From NCBI GenBank assembly GCA_002706335.1, contig PAKZ01000006.1, forward strand, positions 124,001 through 188,000: a stretch of 64,000 nt of DNA, written 5' to 3'. The stretch comes from Ahrensia sp. Its GTDB lineage: Bacteria; Pseudomonadota; Alphaproteobacteria; Rhizobiales; Rhizobiaceae. Under the pieces are notes generated by a model that was given only the letters and a program-made list of their open reading frames with translations, had not been told where the DNA came from and did no database searches. The position numbers were made by a program, and so were the translations under genes. This document shows, one piece after another, positions 1 to 9,008 of the stretch (its first letter is position 1; the number at the start of each line of letters is the position of its first letter).

Positions 1-291
1 GCGGAGAAGGGCGCCACCGTCGAGGTGGTCCTCGATGGCGTCTCGAAGAGCTTTTCCTATGACGATCCGTCGAAGCGCGTCGTCGATGCGGCGGCGGCCA
101 AGGGTCTCGATCTGCCCTATTCCTGCCATGGCGGCATGTGCGCCACCTGCCGGTGCAAGGTGGTCGAGGGTTCCGCCGAGATGGACGTCAATTACGCGCT
201 GGAGCCCTGGGAGACCGATGCGGGGTACGTTCTCGCCTGTCAGGCGCGGCCGACAAGCGAGAAGCTGGTGCTCGATTTCGACGCGGTATGA
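1..291 (+). CDS. paaE: Phenylacetyl-CoA epoxidase reductase-like protein, C-terminal part (truncated by window edge)
   Basis: The reading frame is open from the first base, so the gene starts upstream of the window. The visible ~96 residues form a plant-type [2Fe-2S] ferredoxin domain: the motif SCHGGMCATC (C-x4-C-x2-C) followed by a fourth Cys in VLACQ. In PaaE/PaaK-type reductases this domain is C-terminal to an FAD/NAD(P)H module and passes electrons to the PaaABC(D) oxygenase that epoxidises phenylacetyl-CoA. The DVNYAL stretch after the cluster fits PaaE-like reductases. Other oxygenase reductases of the same architecture are possible because the flavin domain is not visible. A strong terminator follows directly. 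Confidence 0.75.
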   Translation, partial: AEKGATVEVVLDGVSKSFSYDDPSKRVVDAAAAKGLDLPYSCHGGMCATCRCKVVEGSAEMDVNYALEPWETDAGYVLACQARPTSEKLVLDFDAV

Positions 292-318
292 CAGCGTCGG
301 GACTGCGAAGTTTCATGC

Positions 319-344
319 GGGCGGCCCTCAGGCCGCCCTTTTTT
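319..344 (+). terminator. Rho-independent terminator after paaE-like gene
   Basis: An 8-bp GC stem (GGGCGGCC/GGCCGCCC) with a CTCA loop is followed by six T residues. It lies 27 bp after the paaE-like stop codon and overlaps the last codon of the convergent minE gene, so it separates the two transcription units. Confidence 0.85.
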
Positions 345-594
345 GTCCCCGGTCGAAGGGAATCTGGACATCGACCTCAAGCGTCGAGACCTGGGCGCCG
401 CGTTCCAGCTTCACATAGACCTTGTTGCTGTCGACCTTCACATGCTTGGAGATGACAGCGAGGATTTCATCGCGGAGAAGGGCGACCAGATCGTTGCCGC
501 CCACCGAAGCCCTCTCATGGGCGAGCAGCACCTGCAATCGCTCTCTCGCCGTCGAAGCCGACTTCGGCTTGACGAAAAAACGGAGGATGTTCAT
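328..594 (-). CDS. minE: Cell division topological specificity factor MinE
   Basis: The 88-residue protein has the usual MinE length. It has an N-terminal MNILRFF membrane-targeting/MinD-contact stretch, then the [12 protein letters not shown] segment that releases MinD from the membrane, and a C-terminal dimerisation half with [11 protein letters not shown]. MinE stimulates the MinD ATPase and drives Min oscillation that places the division site at mid-cell. The start codon overlaps the end of minD by 4 bp (ATGA type), the last step of a minC-minD-minE operon. Confidence 0.95.
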   Translation of the reverse strand: MNILRFFVKPKSASTARERLQVLLAHERASVGGNDLVALLRDEILAVISKHVKVDSNKVYVKLERGAQVSTLEVDVQIPFDRGQKRAA

Positions 595-1406
595 GCGGCC
601 TTCCTTCCGAAGAACTTGCCGAAGAATCCGCGCCGGTCGGTCGGAATGGTGATCGGAACGGACTCGCCCGTCAGCCTGCGCGCGGCGGCGAAATAGGCCT
701 GCGCCGTCTCGCTGTGCTTGTCGGCCAGCGTGACCGGCGTTCCGAGGTTGGAAGCGCGCAGCACGTCCGTGCTTTCCGGGATGATGCCGAGCAGCGGGAT
801 CGACAGGATCTCCAACACGTCATCGACCTGCAGCATGTCGCCCGATTCGGCGCGGACCGGATCGTAGCGGGTCAGAAGCAGATGCTTCTCTACGCGCTCG
901 CCGCGTTCGGCGCGGGCGGTCTTGGCGTCCAGAAGGCCGATGATGCGGTCGGAATCGCGCACCGATGAGACTTCCGGATTGGTCACGACGATGGCGACAT
1001 CGGCATGGCGCATCGCCATGGTCGGGCCGCGTTCGATACCGGCCGGGCTGTCGCAGATCACCCAGTCGAAATTCTTCTTCAGCGAGGTGATCACCTGCTC
1101 GACGCCTTCCGGCGTCAGCTTGTCCTTGTCGCGGGTCTGGGAGGCGGGCAACAGATAGAGGTTCTCAAGCCGCTTGTCGCGGATCAGCGCCTGTTGCAGC
1201 TTGGCTTCGCCGTGGATCACGTTGATCAGGTCATAGACGACCCGACGCTCGGCGCCCATGACAAGGTCGAGATTGCGCAGACCGACGTCGAAATCCACGA
1301 CCACGACCTTCTCGCCGCGGCTCGCCAGAGCCGCGCCAAGCGCCGCGGTGGTCGTTGTCTTGCCGACACCGCCCTTGCCCGATGTTACGACGATCGCCTT
1401 TCCCAT
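591..1406 (-). CDS. minD: Septum site-determining ATPase MinD
   Basis: The 271-residue protein starts with the deviant Walker A motif [11 protein letters not shown] (signature Lys11 and catalytic Lys16), as in ParA/MinD ATPases. [14 protein letters not shown] (switch I) and ICDSPAGIE (Walker B) follow. The C-terminus [12 protein letters not shown] is the amphipathic membrane-targeting helix. MinD binds the inner membrane with ATP, recruits MinC and is displaced by MinE. It is 35 bp downstream of minC and overlaps minE. Confidence 0.96.
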   Translation of the reverse strand: MGKAIVVTSGKGGVGKTTTTAALGAALASRGEKVVVVDFDVGLRNLDLVMGAERRVVYDLINVIHGEAKLQQALIRDKRLENLYLLPASQTRDKDKLTPEGVEQVITSLKKNFDWVICDSPAGIERGPTMAMRHADVAIVVTNPEVSSVRDSDRIIGLLDAKTARAERGERVEKHLLLTRYDPVRAESGDMLQVDDVLEILSIPLLGIIPESTDVLRASNLGTPVTLADKHSETAQAYFAAARRLTGESVPITIPTDRRGFFGKFFGRKAA

Positions 1407-1441
1407 TGCCTGCTCTCCTTCATTCCGGTCGCGCTGCCGGA

Positions 1442-2176
1442 TCAGCCCAGTTTTTCAACCATCAATACGTCGTTCTTCAGCCAGAACTGCACGGATTTGC
1501 CGCGCAATTCGGGTTCGAGATCCTCGGAAGTTTTGTAGAGACCGGTGATCGCGACGAGTTCCGCTTCCAGTTTGGAGCAGAAGATTCGCGCCGAGGCGTC
1601 ACCCGCCGAACCGGCCACCGCGCGTCCGCGCAGCGTCCCGTAGATGTGGATCGAGCCGCCCGCTACGACTTCCGCGCCCGAGCCGACCGAGCCGACAACC
1701 GTGATGTCGCCCTCGAACATCAGCGACTGGCCCGAGCGCACCGGCTCGGTGACGATGATGGAGGGTACGGTCCGTCCGGGCTTCCATTCGGGAGCGGCGG
1801 GTTTCGACTGTGCTGCCGGTTGCGGCGATTCGGCCTGTATATCCGCCGGGTCGATATCCGAGGCCGGACGGCCGCCGCTCATCGCCGGCGGGAGGTCCGC
1901 TGCAAGCTGTGACGGAGCCGCACCCTCGATGCCCATGATTCGCACGTCCCGGTCGCCAAGCCGGCTGACGAGGTCGCGGACCTGTTCGCGCTCGATGTCG
2001 AGGCCGGTAATGTCCAGAATGATTGGGCGTTTGAGGAAATATCCGGCTGAACGGGCTGCGAGATCGTCCAGCCGCCGCAGCCAGTCGTCAAACGGCAACT
2101 CCGGCGACAGCACGAGCGCGAGGATCGAGCGGCCCTTGAGGCGAATGGGTTTTTCGGCGGTCAGCGTTTCGGACAT
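1442..2176 (-). CDS. minC: Septum site-determining protein MinC
   Basis: This 244-residue protein has an N-terminal FtsZ-inhibiting domain (about residues 10-105), a Pro/Ala-rich linker (about 110-140), and a C-terminal beta-helical domain with regularly spaced glycines (DITVVGSVGSGAEVVAGGSI, then HIYGTLRGRAVAG) that binds MinD and dimerises. It blocks Z-ring assembly near the poles. It is the first gene of the minus-strand minCDE operon. The upstream region contains a CtrA-like TTAA-N7-TTAT site. Confidence 0.94.
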   Translation of the reverse strand: MSETLTAEKPIRLKGRSILALVLSPELPFDDWLRRLDDLAARSAGYFLKRPIILDITGLDIEREQVRDLVSRLGDRDVRIMGIEGAAPSQLAADLPPAMSGGRPASDIDPADIQAESPQPAAQSKPAAPEWKPGRTVPSIIVTEPVRSGQSLMFEGDITVVGSVGSGAEVVAGGSIHIYGTLRGRAVAGSAGDASARIFCSKLEAELVAITGLYKTSEDLEPELRGKSVQFWLKNDVLMVEKLG

Positions 2177-2216
2177 GGTTAATTTTCCGTTGTCGAAAGG
2201 ACTACGTTAAACAAGG

Positions 2217-2231
2217 TTAACGAATGGTTAT
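2217..2231. promoter_or_regulatory. CtrA-like site upstream of minC
   Basis: TTAA-CGAATGG-TTAT fits the alphaproteobacterial CtrA pattern TTAA-N7-TTAA with one mismatch, 41 bp from the minC start. A second TTAA lies 10 bp further toward minC with a 6-bp spacer, which does not fit. Control of minCDE by CtrA is reported in Sinorhizobium. Here it is an inference from the motif only. Confidence 0.35.
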
Positions 2232-2364
2232 TTCGCGAGCCTTGCGGGAAGATTGTGAAAACGGCCGGCCTCGCGGAAAGCGTGCCTTTTTCTGGTCGCG
2301 GTGGACCGTCCCGGAAAATGGCTCTTTAATCGGCGCGGGTTGTGCACTTCACCGAGGGGATATC

Positions 2365-2775
2365 ATGCTTCGCCTGGTGCTTCTGTTTCTGTTGGCTTTC
2401 GCTATTCCGGCCGCGGCCGATGTCTGGACCTTCGAAACGCCGTCGGAGAACATCCAGTGCTCGGTCGGTGAGGATTTCGAAGTATTGTCCGATATTCACT
2501 GCACGATTATCGAGCGGAGCGGGCCGCCCGCGGCGCCACGCCCCACCGATTGCGGGCTGGATTGGGGGCACGCCTTCTACATGAAGGAGGAGGGGCCAGC
2601 GGAACTGCTCTGCGAGACACTCGACCGAAACAAGGACGGGTTCGACCGGGCCGAATATGGCGTCACCGGGGAATTCGGCGGTTTCACGTGCCAATCTTCC
2701 CGCAAGGGGCTGGAATGCCGCAACCGCGACGGACACGGCTTTTTCCTGTCGCGGGCGCGGCAGTCGATTTTCTGA
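2365..2775 (+). CDS. Small secreted protein, DUF6636-like
   Basis: The start at 2365 puts a clean signal peptide at the N-terminus (MLRLVLLFLLAFAIPAAA, cleavage near residue 18), giving a 136-residue periplasmic protein. The mature part has a W-x-F-x-T-PS-x-NIQCS beginning and at least six cysteines (for example CTII, DCGLDW, FTCQSS and LECRN), which suggests disulfides. This pattern resembles the DUF6636 family, whose function is unknown. A longer reading frame from 2224 is open but would bury the signal peptide. The gene is divergent from minC and stands alone. Confidence 0.75.
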   Translation: MLRLVLLFLLAFAIPAAADVWTFETPSENIQCSVGEDFEVLSDIHCTIIERSGPPAAPRPTDCGLDWGHAFYMKEEGPAELLCETLDRNKDGFDRAEYGVTGEFGGFTCQSSRKGLECRNRDGHGFFLSRARQSIF

Positions 2776-2889
2776 GCCGCGAAAGGCGGTTTCTTCGAAT
2801 CAGCCGGTCGCCGCGAAGTCGACGTTGATAGTTACAAACGCAACAATTATCTTTGCGCTCAATCAGAGTAATTGGCGAGGAGGATCCCC

Positions 2890-4245
2890 ATGCTCGACAA
2901 GACCCCTTCCACCGTCACCGGCCGGGCCGTGACGGCGAACGACCTGCAATACATGCCCGGTTTCGGCAACGATTTCGAGACCGAGGCGCTGCCGGACGCG
3001 CTGCCGCAGGGCATGAACAGCCCGCAGAAATGCAATTACGGCCTGTACGGCGAACAGCTTTCCGGCACGGCCTTCACCGCGCCGAGCCATCAGAACGAGC
3101 GGACATGGTGCTACCGCATCCGCCCCTCGGTGAAGCATTCCGGCCGCTACGAGAAGATCAAGCTGCCCTACTGGAAATCGGCGCCGAATGTCGATCCTGA
3201 CGTCATCTCGCTCGGCCAGTATCGCTGGGACCCCGTCGCCATGACCGATGAGCCGCTGACATGGCTGACCGGCATGCGCACCATGACGACGGCCGGTGAC
3301 GTCAACACCCAGGTCGGCATGGCGAGCCATATCTATCTCGTCACCGAATCCATGGTGGACGATTATTTCTACTCGGCTGACTCGGAGCTTCTGGTCGTGC
3401 CGCAGGAAGGAAAGCTGCGTTTCTACACCGAACTCGGCGTCATCGAGCTGGAGCCGAAGGAAATCGCGATCATCCCGCGCGGCCTCGTTTACCGGGTCGA
3501 ACTGGTCGACGGCCCCGCGCGCGGCTTCGTCTGCGAGAATTACGGCCAGAAATTCGAGCTGCCGGGCAGGGGGCCGATCGGCGCCAACTGCATGGCCAAC
3601 CGTCGCGACTTCAAGACCCCGGTCGCATGGTTCGAGGACCGCGAGGCGCCCTCAGCCGTCACCATCAAATGGTGCGGCCAGTTCCATGTGACGAAGATCG
3701 GCCATTCGCCGCTCGATGTCGTCGCCTGGCATGGCAATTACGCGCCGGTGAAATATGACATGCGCAATTACTGCCCGATCGGCTCGATCCTGTTCGACCA
3801 TCCGGACCCGTCGATCTTCACCGTCCTGACCGCGCCGTCCGGCGTGCCGGGCACGGCCAATATCGATTTCGTGCTGTTCCGCGAGCGCTGGATGGTCATG
3901 GAAGACACGTTCCGGCCGCCCTGGTACCACAAGAACATCATGTCGGAGCTGATGGGCAACATCTACGGACAGTACGACGCCAAGCCGCAGGGCTTCGTGC
4001 CGGGCGGCGTCAGCCTGCACAACATGATGCTGCCGCACGGGCCGGACCGCGACGCCTTCGACAAGGCGTCGAATGCCGACCTGAAGCCGGAAAAACTCGA
4101 CAACACGATGAGCTTCATGTTCGAGACCCGCTTCCCGCAACACCTGACGGAGTTCGCGGCCAAGGAAGCGCCCTTGCAGGACACTTACATCGACTGTTGG
4201 GATACGCTCGAGAAGAAGTTCGACGGCACGCCCGGCAAGAAGTAG
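2890..4245 (+). CDS. hmgA: Homogentisate 1,2-dioxygenase
   Basis: The 451-residue protein matches HmgA throughout: [15 protein letters not shown] near the N-terminus, [17 protein letters not shown], and the C-terminal iron-site region including [13 protein letters not shown] and [11 protein letters not shown]. It is a cytosolic Fe(II) enzyme that opens the ring of homogentisate to maleylacetoacetate in tyrosine and phenylalanine breakdown. The ATG at 2890 is preceded by GGCGAGGAGGA. A TTG six codons upstream is also in frame but has no ribosome-binding site. No other hmg gene (fahA, maiA) is adjacent. Confidence 0.97.
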   Translation: MLDKTPSTVTGRAVTANDLQYMPGFGNDFETEALPDALPQGMNSPQKCNYGLYGEQLSGTAFTAPSHQNERTWCYRIRPSVKHSGRYEKIKLPYWKSAPNVDPDVISLGQYRWDPVAMTDEPLTWLTGMRTMTTAGDVNTQVGMASHIYLVTESMVDDYFYSADSELLVVPQEGKLRFYTELGVIELEPKEIAIIPRGLVYRVELVDGPARGFVCENYGQKFELPGRGPIGANCMANRRDFKTPVAWFEDREAPSAVTIKWCGQFHVTKIGHSPLDVVAWHGNYAPVKYDMRNYCPIGSILFDHPDPSIFTVLTAPSGVPGTANIDFVLFRERWMVMEDTFRPPWYHKNIMSELMGNIYGQYDAKPQGFVPGGVSLHNMMLPHGPDRDAFDKASNADLKPEKLDNTMSFMFETRFPQHLTEFAAKEAPLQDTYIDCWDTLEKKFDGTPGKK

Positions 4246-4463
4246 CGTTTCGCGCCGGGAGGCGGCTGTTTCCGTTTCCCGGCGATCAAGGCGTGGCGAG
4301 TATCCTCGCCTCGCAGGTCAGGACACGTTACTGCCACGCCACATCGAACATGGCAGCTGCGTCGAGGGGCGCTGCACGATACCGAATCCCGTCAGTGTCG
4401 TTCGACGGGCACCGTGATAAGCTGGCCGCTTTCGGGAGAAACCTGACTGGGTTGCCGGCAATC

Positions 4464-5189
4464 ATGAAGACATTCGCATTCCGCCATCTCACGCACCAAT
4501 TGCGCCTGCTGGCATGCATCGCGCTCGTCGGGCCACTGCTTACCGCACATGCTGCGGCGCAGGAGCCGGATCACATCGACTTCCCGTTCGAGCACGTCTC
4601 GGATCTGCGCGGCATCCTCAACGTCATGAGCGCCTTCCGGACAGCCTGCATCGATCAGCCTGTGTCGAGTGACCTTCCCGGGGCGCTTGCTCCGGACGGC
4701 TATCTGATCGTTTCGCCATCCTTCCATCTCTTCGGCGACGAAACGGTCAAGGACGCGCGCCGCACCGTCTTGTCGAAAACCGGTACGGAAGAGGGCGATT
4801 TCGCCGAGGGCTACCCCATTATCAGGTTCGGCATGCCGACGGACGAGACCCCGTACGGAGAGTGCAGTGTGATCTGGACAAGGGCCTGGGATTACCCGGA
4901 CGAGCAGGTCGACGACGTAATGTTCGGCACCGCTGCGCAGTTCGTTTCACAGGTCTCCTACCGCCTGCAGGCCGTGCTTGTCTCTCCGCCCGAAAACGCG
5001 TTCAGACGGTCCAGCCAGTACAGCCTTGTGAGCGAGTGGCGTAGAGGGTGCTGGGAGGGCAACGACTGCGTCTTCGACATTATCCTGATGCTGGATTCCG
5101 AAGACGGCATCCACTTCACGATTACGCGCAAGAAGGTTCTGCCGGTGGCGAACAATGGCGAAGACGACGGCACGCCGGGCAGGAAATAG
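4464..5189 (+). CDS. Hypothetical secreted protein
   Basis: I do not recognise this 241-residue protein. The start at 4464 places a signal peptide at the N-terminus (charged MKTFAFRHLTHQLR, hydrophobic LLACIALVGPLL, cleavage near AHAAAQ). The mature part contains four scattered cysteines (CIDQ, GECSV, GCWEG, NDCVF) that could form two disulfides. It is preceded by a 218-bp gap after hmgA in which I see no other gene. Composition is like its neighbours, so there is no sign of recent transfer. Confidence 0.65.
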   Translation: MKTFAFRHLTHQLRLLACIALVGPLLTAHAAAQEPDHIDFPFEHVSDLRGILNVMSAFRTACIDQPVSSDLPGALAPDGYLIVSPSFHLFGDETVKDARRTVLSKTGTEEGDFAEGYPIIRFGMPTDETPYGECSVIWTRAWDYPDEQVDDVMFGTAAQFVSQVSYRLQAVLVSPPENAFRRSSQYSLVSEWRRGCWEGNDCVFDIILMLDSEDGIHFTITRKKVLPVANNGEDDGTPGRK

Positions 5190-5396
5190 TCCCTTGTGCT
5201 GTTGCGGTGCCGATTAAGGCGCGCTTTGCAACCTAATGCCGTGACACGGAACTTTCGGGGCGGGCGCTTTCGCATCCGTCCCGTCTACTGTATCGGCGGG
5301 CGCAGGCTTTACCGGCACGTCGCCCACCTGGCTGTCGATCCGGCAGCCATATTTGCGGAATTCGGCAGGACATTCGACCGCGACGGGAGAGATAAT

Positions 5397-6611
5397 GTGA
5401 GCCTTTTGAATATCGCGATGGTGTGCACGCTTGTCGTCGCCTTCGCGGTCCTCGTCAGTCCGCCTGTTCGTCGCAATAAGGGCTGGGCGGCAACGGTGAC
5501 GCCTCTGGCGTCGATCATCGGCAGCGGATTTCTGGTTTCGGTCCCGCTGATGGCCAGCGCAATCGGCGTCTGGGCGATCGCCGCCGTGGTCGCGCTGACA
5601 GCGCTCGCCTATCTGATCGGCGGCGCGGTCCGATACAATATCCGTTACGCCGAGCCGCTCCTCGAAGGCGCGAAGCCGGGTCACGTCATCAAGTCCGTCG
5701 AGACGGTGTCGCAGATCGTGCTCATCGGCGCCTATTTCATCTCTGTCTCCTACTATCTCGTCCTGTTGTCGGCCTTCGGCATGAAGCTGCTCGGCTACAC
5801 GGACCCCGCTCTCGAAAAGGTCGCCGCCAGCACCATCGTCTCAGCCATCTGCCTTGTCGGCGCTGTTCGCGGGCTGCATGGCGTCGAGAAGGCCGAGACC
5901 TTCACCGTCAGCGCCAATCTGGCCGCTATCACCGCGTTGTTGGTCTCGCTTCTCGTCTTCGGACTGGCTCTGCCGTCCGGCTACAGCTGGACGGCCGCCC
6001 TTCAGGGACCGCACACATTCGACTGGAACACGCTGCGCTTCCTGATGGGTCTTCTGATTATCGTGCAGGGCTTCGAGACGACCCGGTTCATGGGCGATCT
6101 CTATGATGCGCAGACGCGTATCTCGGCTATGCGGCGCGCGCAGATTTCGTCGTCGCTGGTCTATCTGGCGTTCTTCATCCTGGCTGTGCCGCTCTACCCG
6201 CTGTTCACCTCCGGCACCGACGTTGCGGCATTCATCGGCGTCGTTGGCCATGTTTCTCCCTGGCTTCCCTTCGTGGTCGCGGGCGGGGCGATAGCCAGCC
6301 AGTTCAGCGCGGCTGTCGCCGATTCCATCGGGGGAAGCGGCCTGATCTCGGAAACAACGCACAAGCACGTCAATGCGCGTCATGCCTATGTCCTGATCGG
6401 CGCGGTCTCGCTGCTGGTCATCTGGGCCACCGACGTCGTCTCCCTCGTCGCGCTCGCGTCGCGCGCATTCGGACTGTTCTACGCCATGCAATGCATGGTC
6501 GCAGTGGCAGTGGCGCGAGAGCGCGGGGAGCAGGGCAGGGTCGTTCTGTTCGGTGCGCTCGCGGCAGTTTCTTTTGCCGTCGCGCTGCTGGGCATTCCGG
6601 CGGGAGGCTGA
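5397..6611 (+). CDS. APC-superfamily-like integral membrane transporter
   Basis: The likely start is GTG at 5397, preceded by GGGAGAGA, giving 404 residues. The upstream in-frame region back to 5196 is Arg-rich and not membrane-like. The protein has about 10-11 hydrophobic segments, with a first loop containing PLASIIGSGFLVSVPL, similar to the unwound TM1 G-S/G-G motif of amino-acid/polyamine/organocation transporters. Later SxAVADSIGGSGL and HVNARHAYVLIG motifs are present. The substrate cannot be predicted. It stands alone between a secreted protein and a monooxygenase. Confidence 0.7.
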   Translation: MSLLNIAMVCTLVVAFAVLVSPPVRRNKGWAATVTPLASIIGSGFLVSVPLMASAIGVWAIAAVVALTALAYLIGGAVRYNIRYAEPLLEGAKPGHVIKSVETVSQIVLIGAYFISVSYYLVLLSAFGMKLLGYTDPALEKVAASTIVSAICLVGAVRGLHGVEKAETFTVSANLAAITALLVSLLVFGLALPSGYSWTAALQGPHTFDWNTLRFLMGLLIIVQGFETTRFMGDLYDAQTRISAMRRAQISSSLVYLAFFILAVPLYPLFTSGTDVAAFIGVVGHVSPWLPFVVAGGAIASQFSAAVADSIGGSGLISETTHKHVNARHAYVLIGAVSLLVIWATDVVSLVALASRAFGLFYAMQCMVAVAVARERGEQGRVVLFGALAAVSFAVALLGIPAGG

Positions 6612-6726
6612 AGGGCGTCCGTTTGCTGAACGATCTGTCTCCCTTGCGTGTTGCGGGGGCGGATTCATAGGTAACGCACAACACCGCGCCTTGTCGGCGC
6701 GCCCCGTTCGCTGGAGTTACGCAATC

Positions 6727-7749
6727 ATGAAAAATCTCGGCTTTCTTTCCTTCGGCCACTGGTCGCCCGACAGTGGTGCGCCGGTGCGGACTGCATCCGA
6801 TTCGCTGCTGCAATCGATCGAACTGGCGGTGGCCGCCGAGGAACTCGGTCTCGACGGGGCCTATTTTCGCGTCCACCATTTCGCCCGGCAGCTCGCCTCG
6901 CCGTTCCCGCTGCTCGCCGCTGTCGGCGCGCGCACGTCGAAGATCGAGATTGGCACCGGCGTCATCGACATGCGTTACGAGAACCCGCTTTACATGGTCG
7001 AGGATGCGGGCGCGGCCGATTTGATCGCCGGCGGTCGATTGCAGCTTGGCATCAGCCGCGGTTCGCCGGAACAGGTTATCGATGGCTGGAAGTATTTCGG
7101 CTACGAGCCAGCCGAGGGCGAGACCCACGCCGAGATGGCGCGCCGCCATGCGGAGGTCTTCCTGCAATTGCTCGACGGCAAGGGCTTCGCCCAGCCGAAC
7201 CCGCGTCCGATGTTTCCGAACCCGCCCGGCATGCTGCGGCTGGAGCCGCATTCCGAAGGGCTGAAGGAGCGGATCTGGTGGGGCGCGGCTTCCAACGCGA
7301 CCGCCGAATGGGCTGCGAAACTTGGCATGAACCTGCAAAGTTCGACGCTCAAGACCGACGAGACCGGCGAGCCGTTCCACATCCAGCAGGCAAAGCAGAT
7401 CCGCGCCTATCGCGCGGCCTGGAAGGAGGCCGGCCATACGCGCACGCCGCGCGTTTCGGTCAGTCGCTCGATCTTCGCGCTTATGAACGACACCGACCGG
7501 ATGTATTTCGGCCGTGGCGGCAAGGACAGTGACCAGATCGGCTATATCGACGAGAACATGCGCGCGATCTTTGGCCGCTCCTATGCCGACGAGCCGGATC
7601 GGCTGGTCGAACAGTTGAAGGGCGACGAGGCGATCGCGGAGGCGGATACGCTGCTGCTCACCGTGCCTAACACGCTCGGCGTCGACTATAACGCCCACGT
7701 CATCGAGGCGATCCTGACGCACGTTGCCCCGGCGCTCGGCTGGCGCTGA
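6727..7749 (+). CDS. LLM-class flavin-dependent monooxygenase (luciferase-like)
   Basis: The 340-residue protein is a bacterial-luciferase-like TIM barrel: ELAVAAEELGLDGAYFRVHH at residues ~35-54, SKIEIGTGVIDMRYENP at ~75, and DLIAGGRLQLGISRGSP at ~98-115. These are typical FMN-binding strands of LLM-class oxidoreductases that use FMNH2 and O2. The start at 6727 matches the family N-terminus (MKNLGFLSFG). The substrate is unknown, and no flavin reductase is adjacent. Confidence 0.85.
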   Translation: MKNLGFLSFGHWSPDSGAPVRTASDSLLQSIELAVAAEELGLDGAYFRVHHFARQLASPFPLLAAVGARTSKIEIGTGVIDMRYENPLYMVEDAGAADLIAGGRLQLGISRGSPEQVIDGWKYFGYEPAEGETHAEMARRHAEVFLQLLDGKGFAQPNPRPMFPNPPGMLRLEPHSEGLKERIWWGAASNATAEWAAKLGMNLQSSTLKTDETGEPFHIQQAKQIRAYRAAWKEAGHTRTPRVSVSRSIFALMNDTDRMYFGRGGKDSDQIGYIDENMRAIFGRSYADEPDRLVEQLKGDEAIAEADTLLLTVPNTLGVDYNAHVIEAILTHVAPALGWR

Positions 7750-7844
7750 GGCCGTGAGGGGCCTGTCAGGCCAGTCCGTTTCCAAAATACGTTGACCTCA
7801 AACTAAATTGCGGTACGCTCCTTTCAAACGTATGGAGGGAGCAA

Positions 7845-9005
7845 ATGTCGGACGGCACGGTCACGGTCCTGGTCGGGACAACGAAGGGCGCATTCCTGGT
7901 TTCGGGCGGCGCTGACCGCTCCGGCTGGAAGGTCAGCGGGCCACATTGCGACGGCTGGCCGATCAATCACGTGATTGGCGATCCGGAGACCGGCACGATC
8001 TGGGCCGGTGGGGGCGGGGACTGGCACGGCGCGGGCGTCTGGCGCTCTGCCGACGGCGGCGAGACCTGGGAACTGACCAAGCTCACAAGCGGCAAGATGG
8101 ACGAGTGGGCGGCCAATGATCCGGGCTTCGCGGCGATGATCGGCTGGACCGACACACCGCCTCCTTTCGGTGACGACTTCTCGCAGATCTGGTCGCTGCA
8201 TCATGCGCATGGCAAGCTCTATGCGGGTACCAAGCCCGCGAAGTTCCTCGCCAGCACGGATGGCGGCAAGTCGTTCGAGCATCTGGAGGGCCTCGCCAAC
8301 CACCCCTCGGCGGGATCGTGGAATCCCGGCGCTGCGGGGCTTGTGCTGCACACGATCGTGACCGATCCATCCGACCCGAAGAAGCTCTGGATCGGGATCT
8401 CTGCGGCCGGCGTCTTCGCGTCCGAGGATGGCGGCCAGAGCTGGGAGCGCCGCAACCGGCTGTCCAATATCGGTGCTTGCGCCGACCATCATCATCCCGC
8501 CGGCCCGAGCGACGGCGAGATCGGCCATTGCGTGCACAACATGATGCGCGCGCCCGGCACAAGCGACCTCATGTACCAGCAGAACCACCACGGCGTCTGG
8601 CGCTCTGCCGATGGCGGGCGAAGCTGGGACGATATCACCGCCGGCCTGCCGTCGACCTTCGGCTTCCCGATTCGCGTCCACCCGCGCGATCCCGACACGA
8701 TCTGGACCTTCCCGCTCAATGGAGACATGGAGGGCCGCTATCCGAACGACGCGGCGGCAGCCGTCTGGCGCTCGCGCGACGGCGGACAGAACTGGGAAGC
8801 CATGCGTAACGGGTTGCCGCAGGAGGCCTGCTTTTTCACCGTGCTGCGGCAGGCGATGGGCGGAGACCGGCGCGATCCCGCCGGCATCTATTTCGGCACC
8901 AATTCGGGCTCGGTCTTCGGCTCGATGGACGAAGGCGAGACCTGGCAGGAGATCGCCCGCCACATGCCGACGATCCTCGCCGTCGAGGTTCTCGACCGGG
9001 GGTAG
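7845..9005 (+). CDS. BNR/sialidase-like beta-propeller protein
   Basis: This 386-residue protein contains at least five Asp-box repeats of the form S-x-D-G-G-x-x-W (SADGGETW, SEDGGQSW, SADGGRSW, SRDGGQNW and SMDEGETW), spaced along the chain as in sialidase/photosystem-stability-factor type beta-propellers. There is no signal peptide, so it is probably cytosolic. No sialidase catalytic set is evident, so enzymatic activity should not be assumed. A GGAGGGA ribosome-binding site precedes the ATG. It is convergent with the dienelactone hydrolase-like gene, with a 3-bp gap. Confidence 0.82.
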   Translation: MSDGTVTVLVGTTKGAFLVSGGADRSGWKVSGPHCDGWPINHVIGDPETGTIWAGGGGDWHGAGVWRSADGGETWELTKLTSGKMDEWAANDPGFAAMIGWTDTPPPFGDDFSQIWSLHHAHGKLYAGTKPAKFLASTDGGKSFEHLEGLANHPSAGSWNPGAAGLVLHTIVTDPSDPKKLWIGISAAGVFASEDGGQSWERRNRLSNIGACADHHHPAGPSDGEIGHCVHNMMRAPGTSDLMYQQNHHGVWRSADGGRSWDDITAGLPSTFGFPIRVHPRDPDTIWTFPLNGDMEGRYPNDAAAAVWRSRDGGQNWEAMRNGLPQEACFFTVLRQAMGGDRRDPAGIYFGTNSGSVFGSMDEGETWQEIARHMPTILAVEVLDRG

Positions 9006-9008
9006 GCG

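Noticed and set aside
1005-1538. Long plus-strand reading frames opposite minD and minC
   Set aside because: These are antisense shadows of GC-rich genes; the minus-strand proteins are clearly MinD and MinC.
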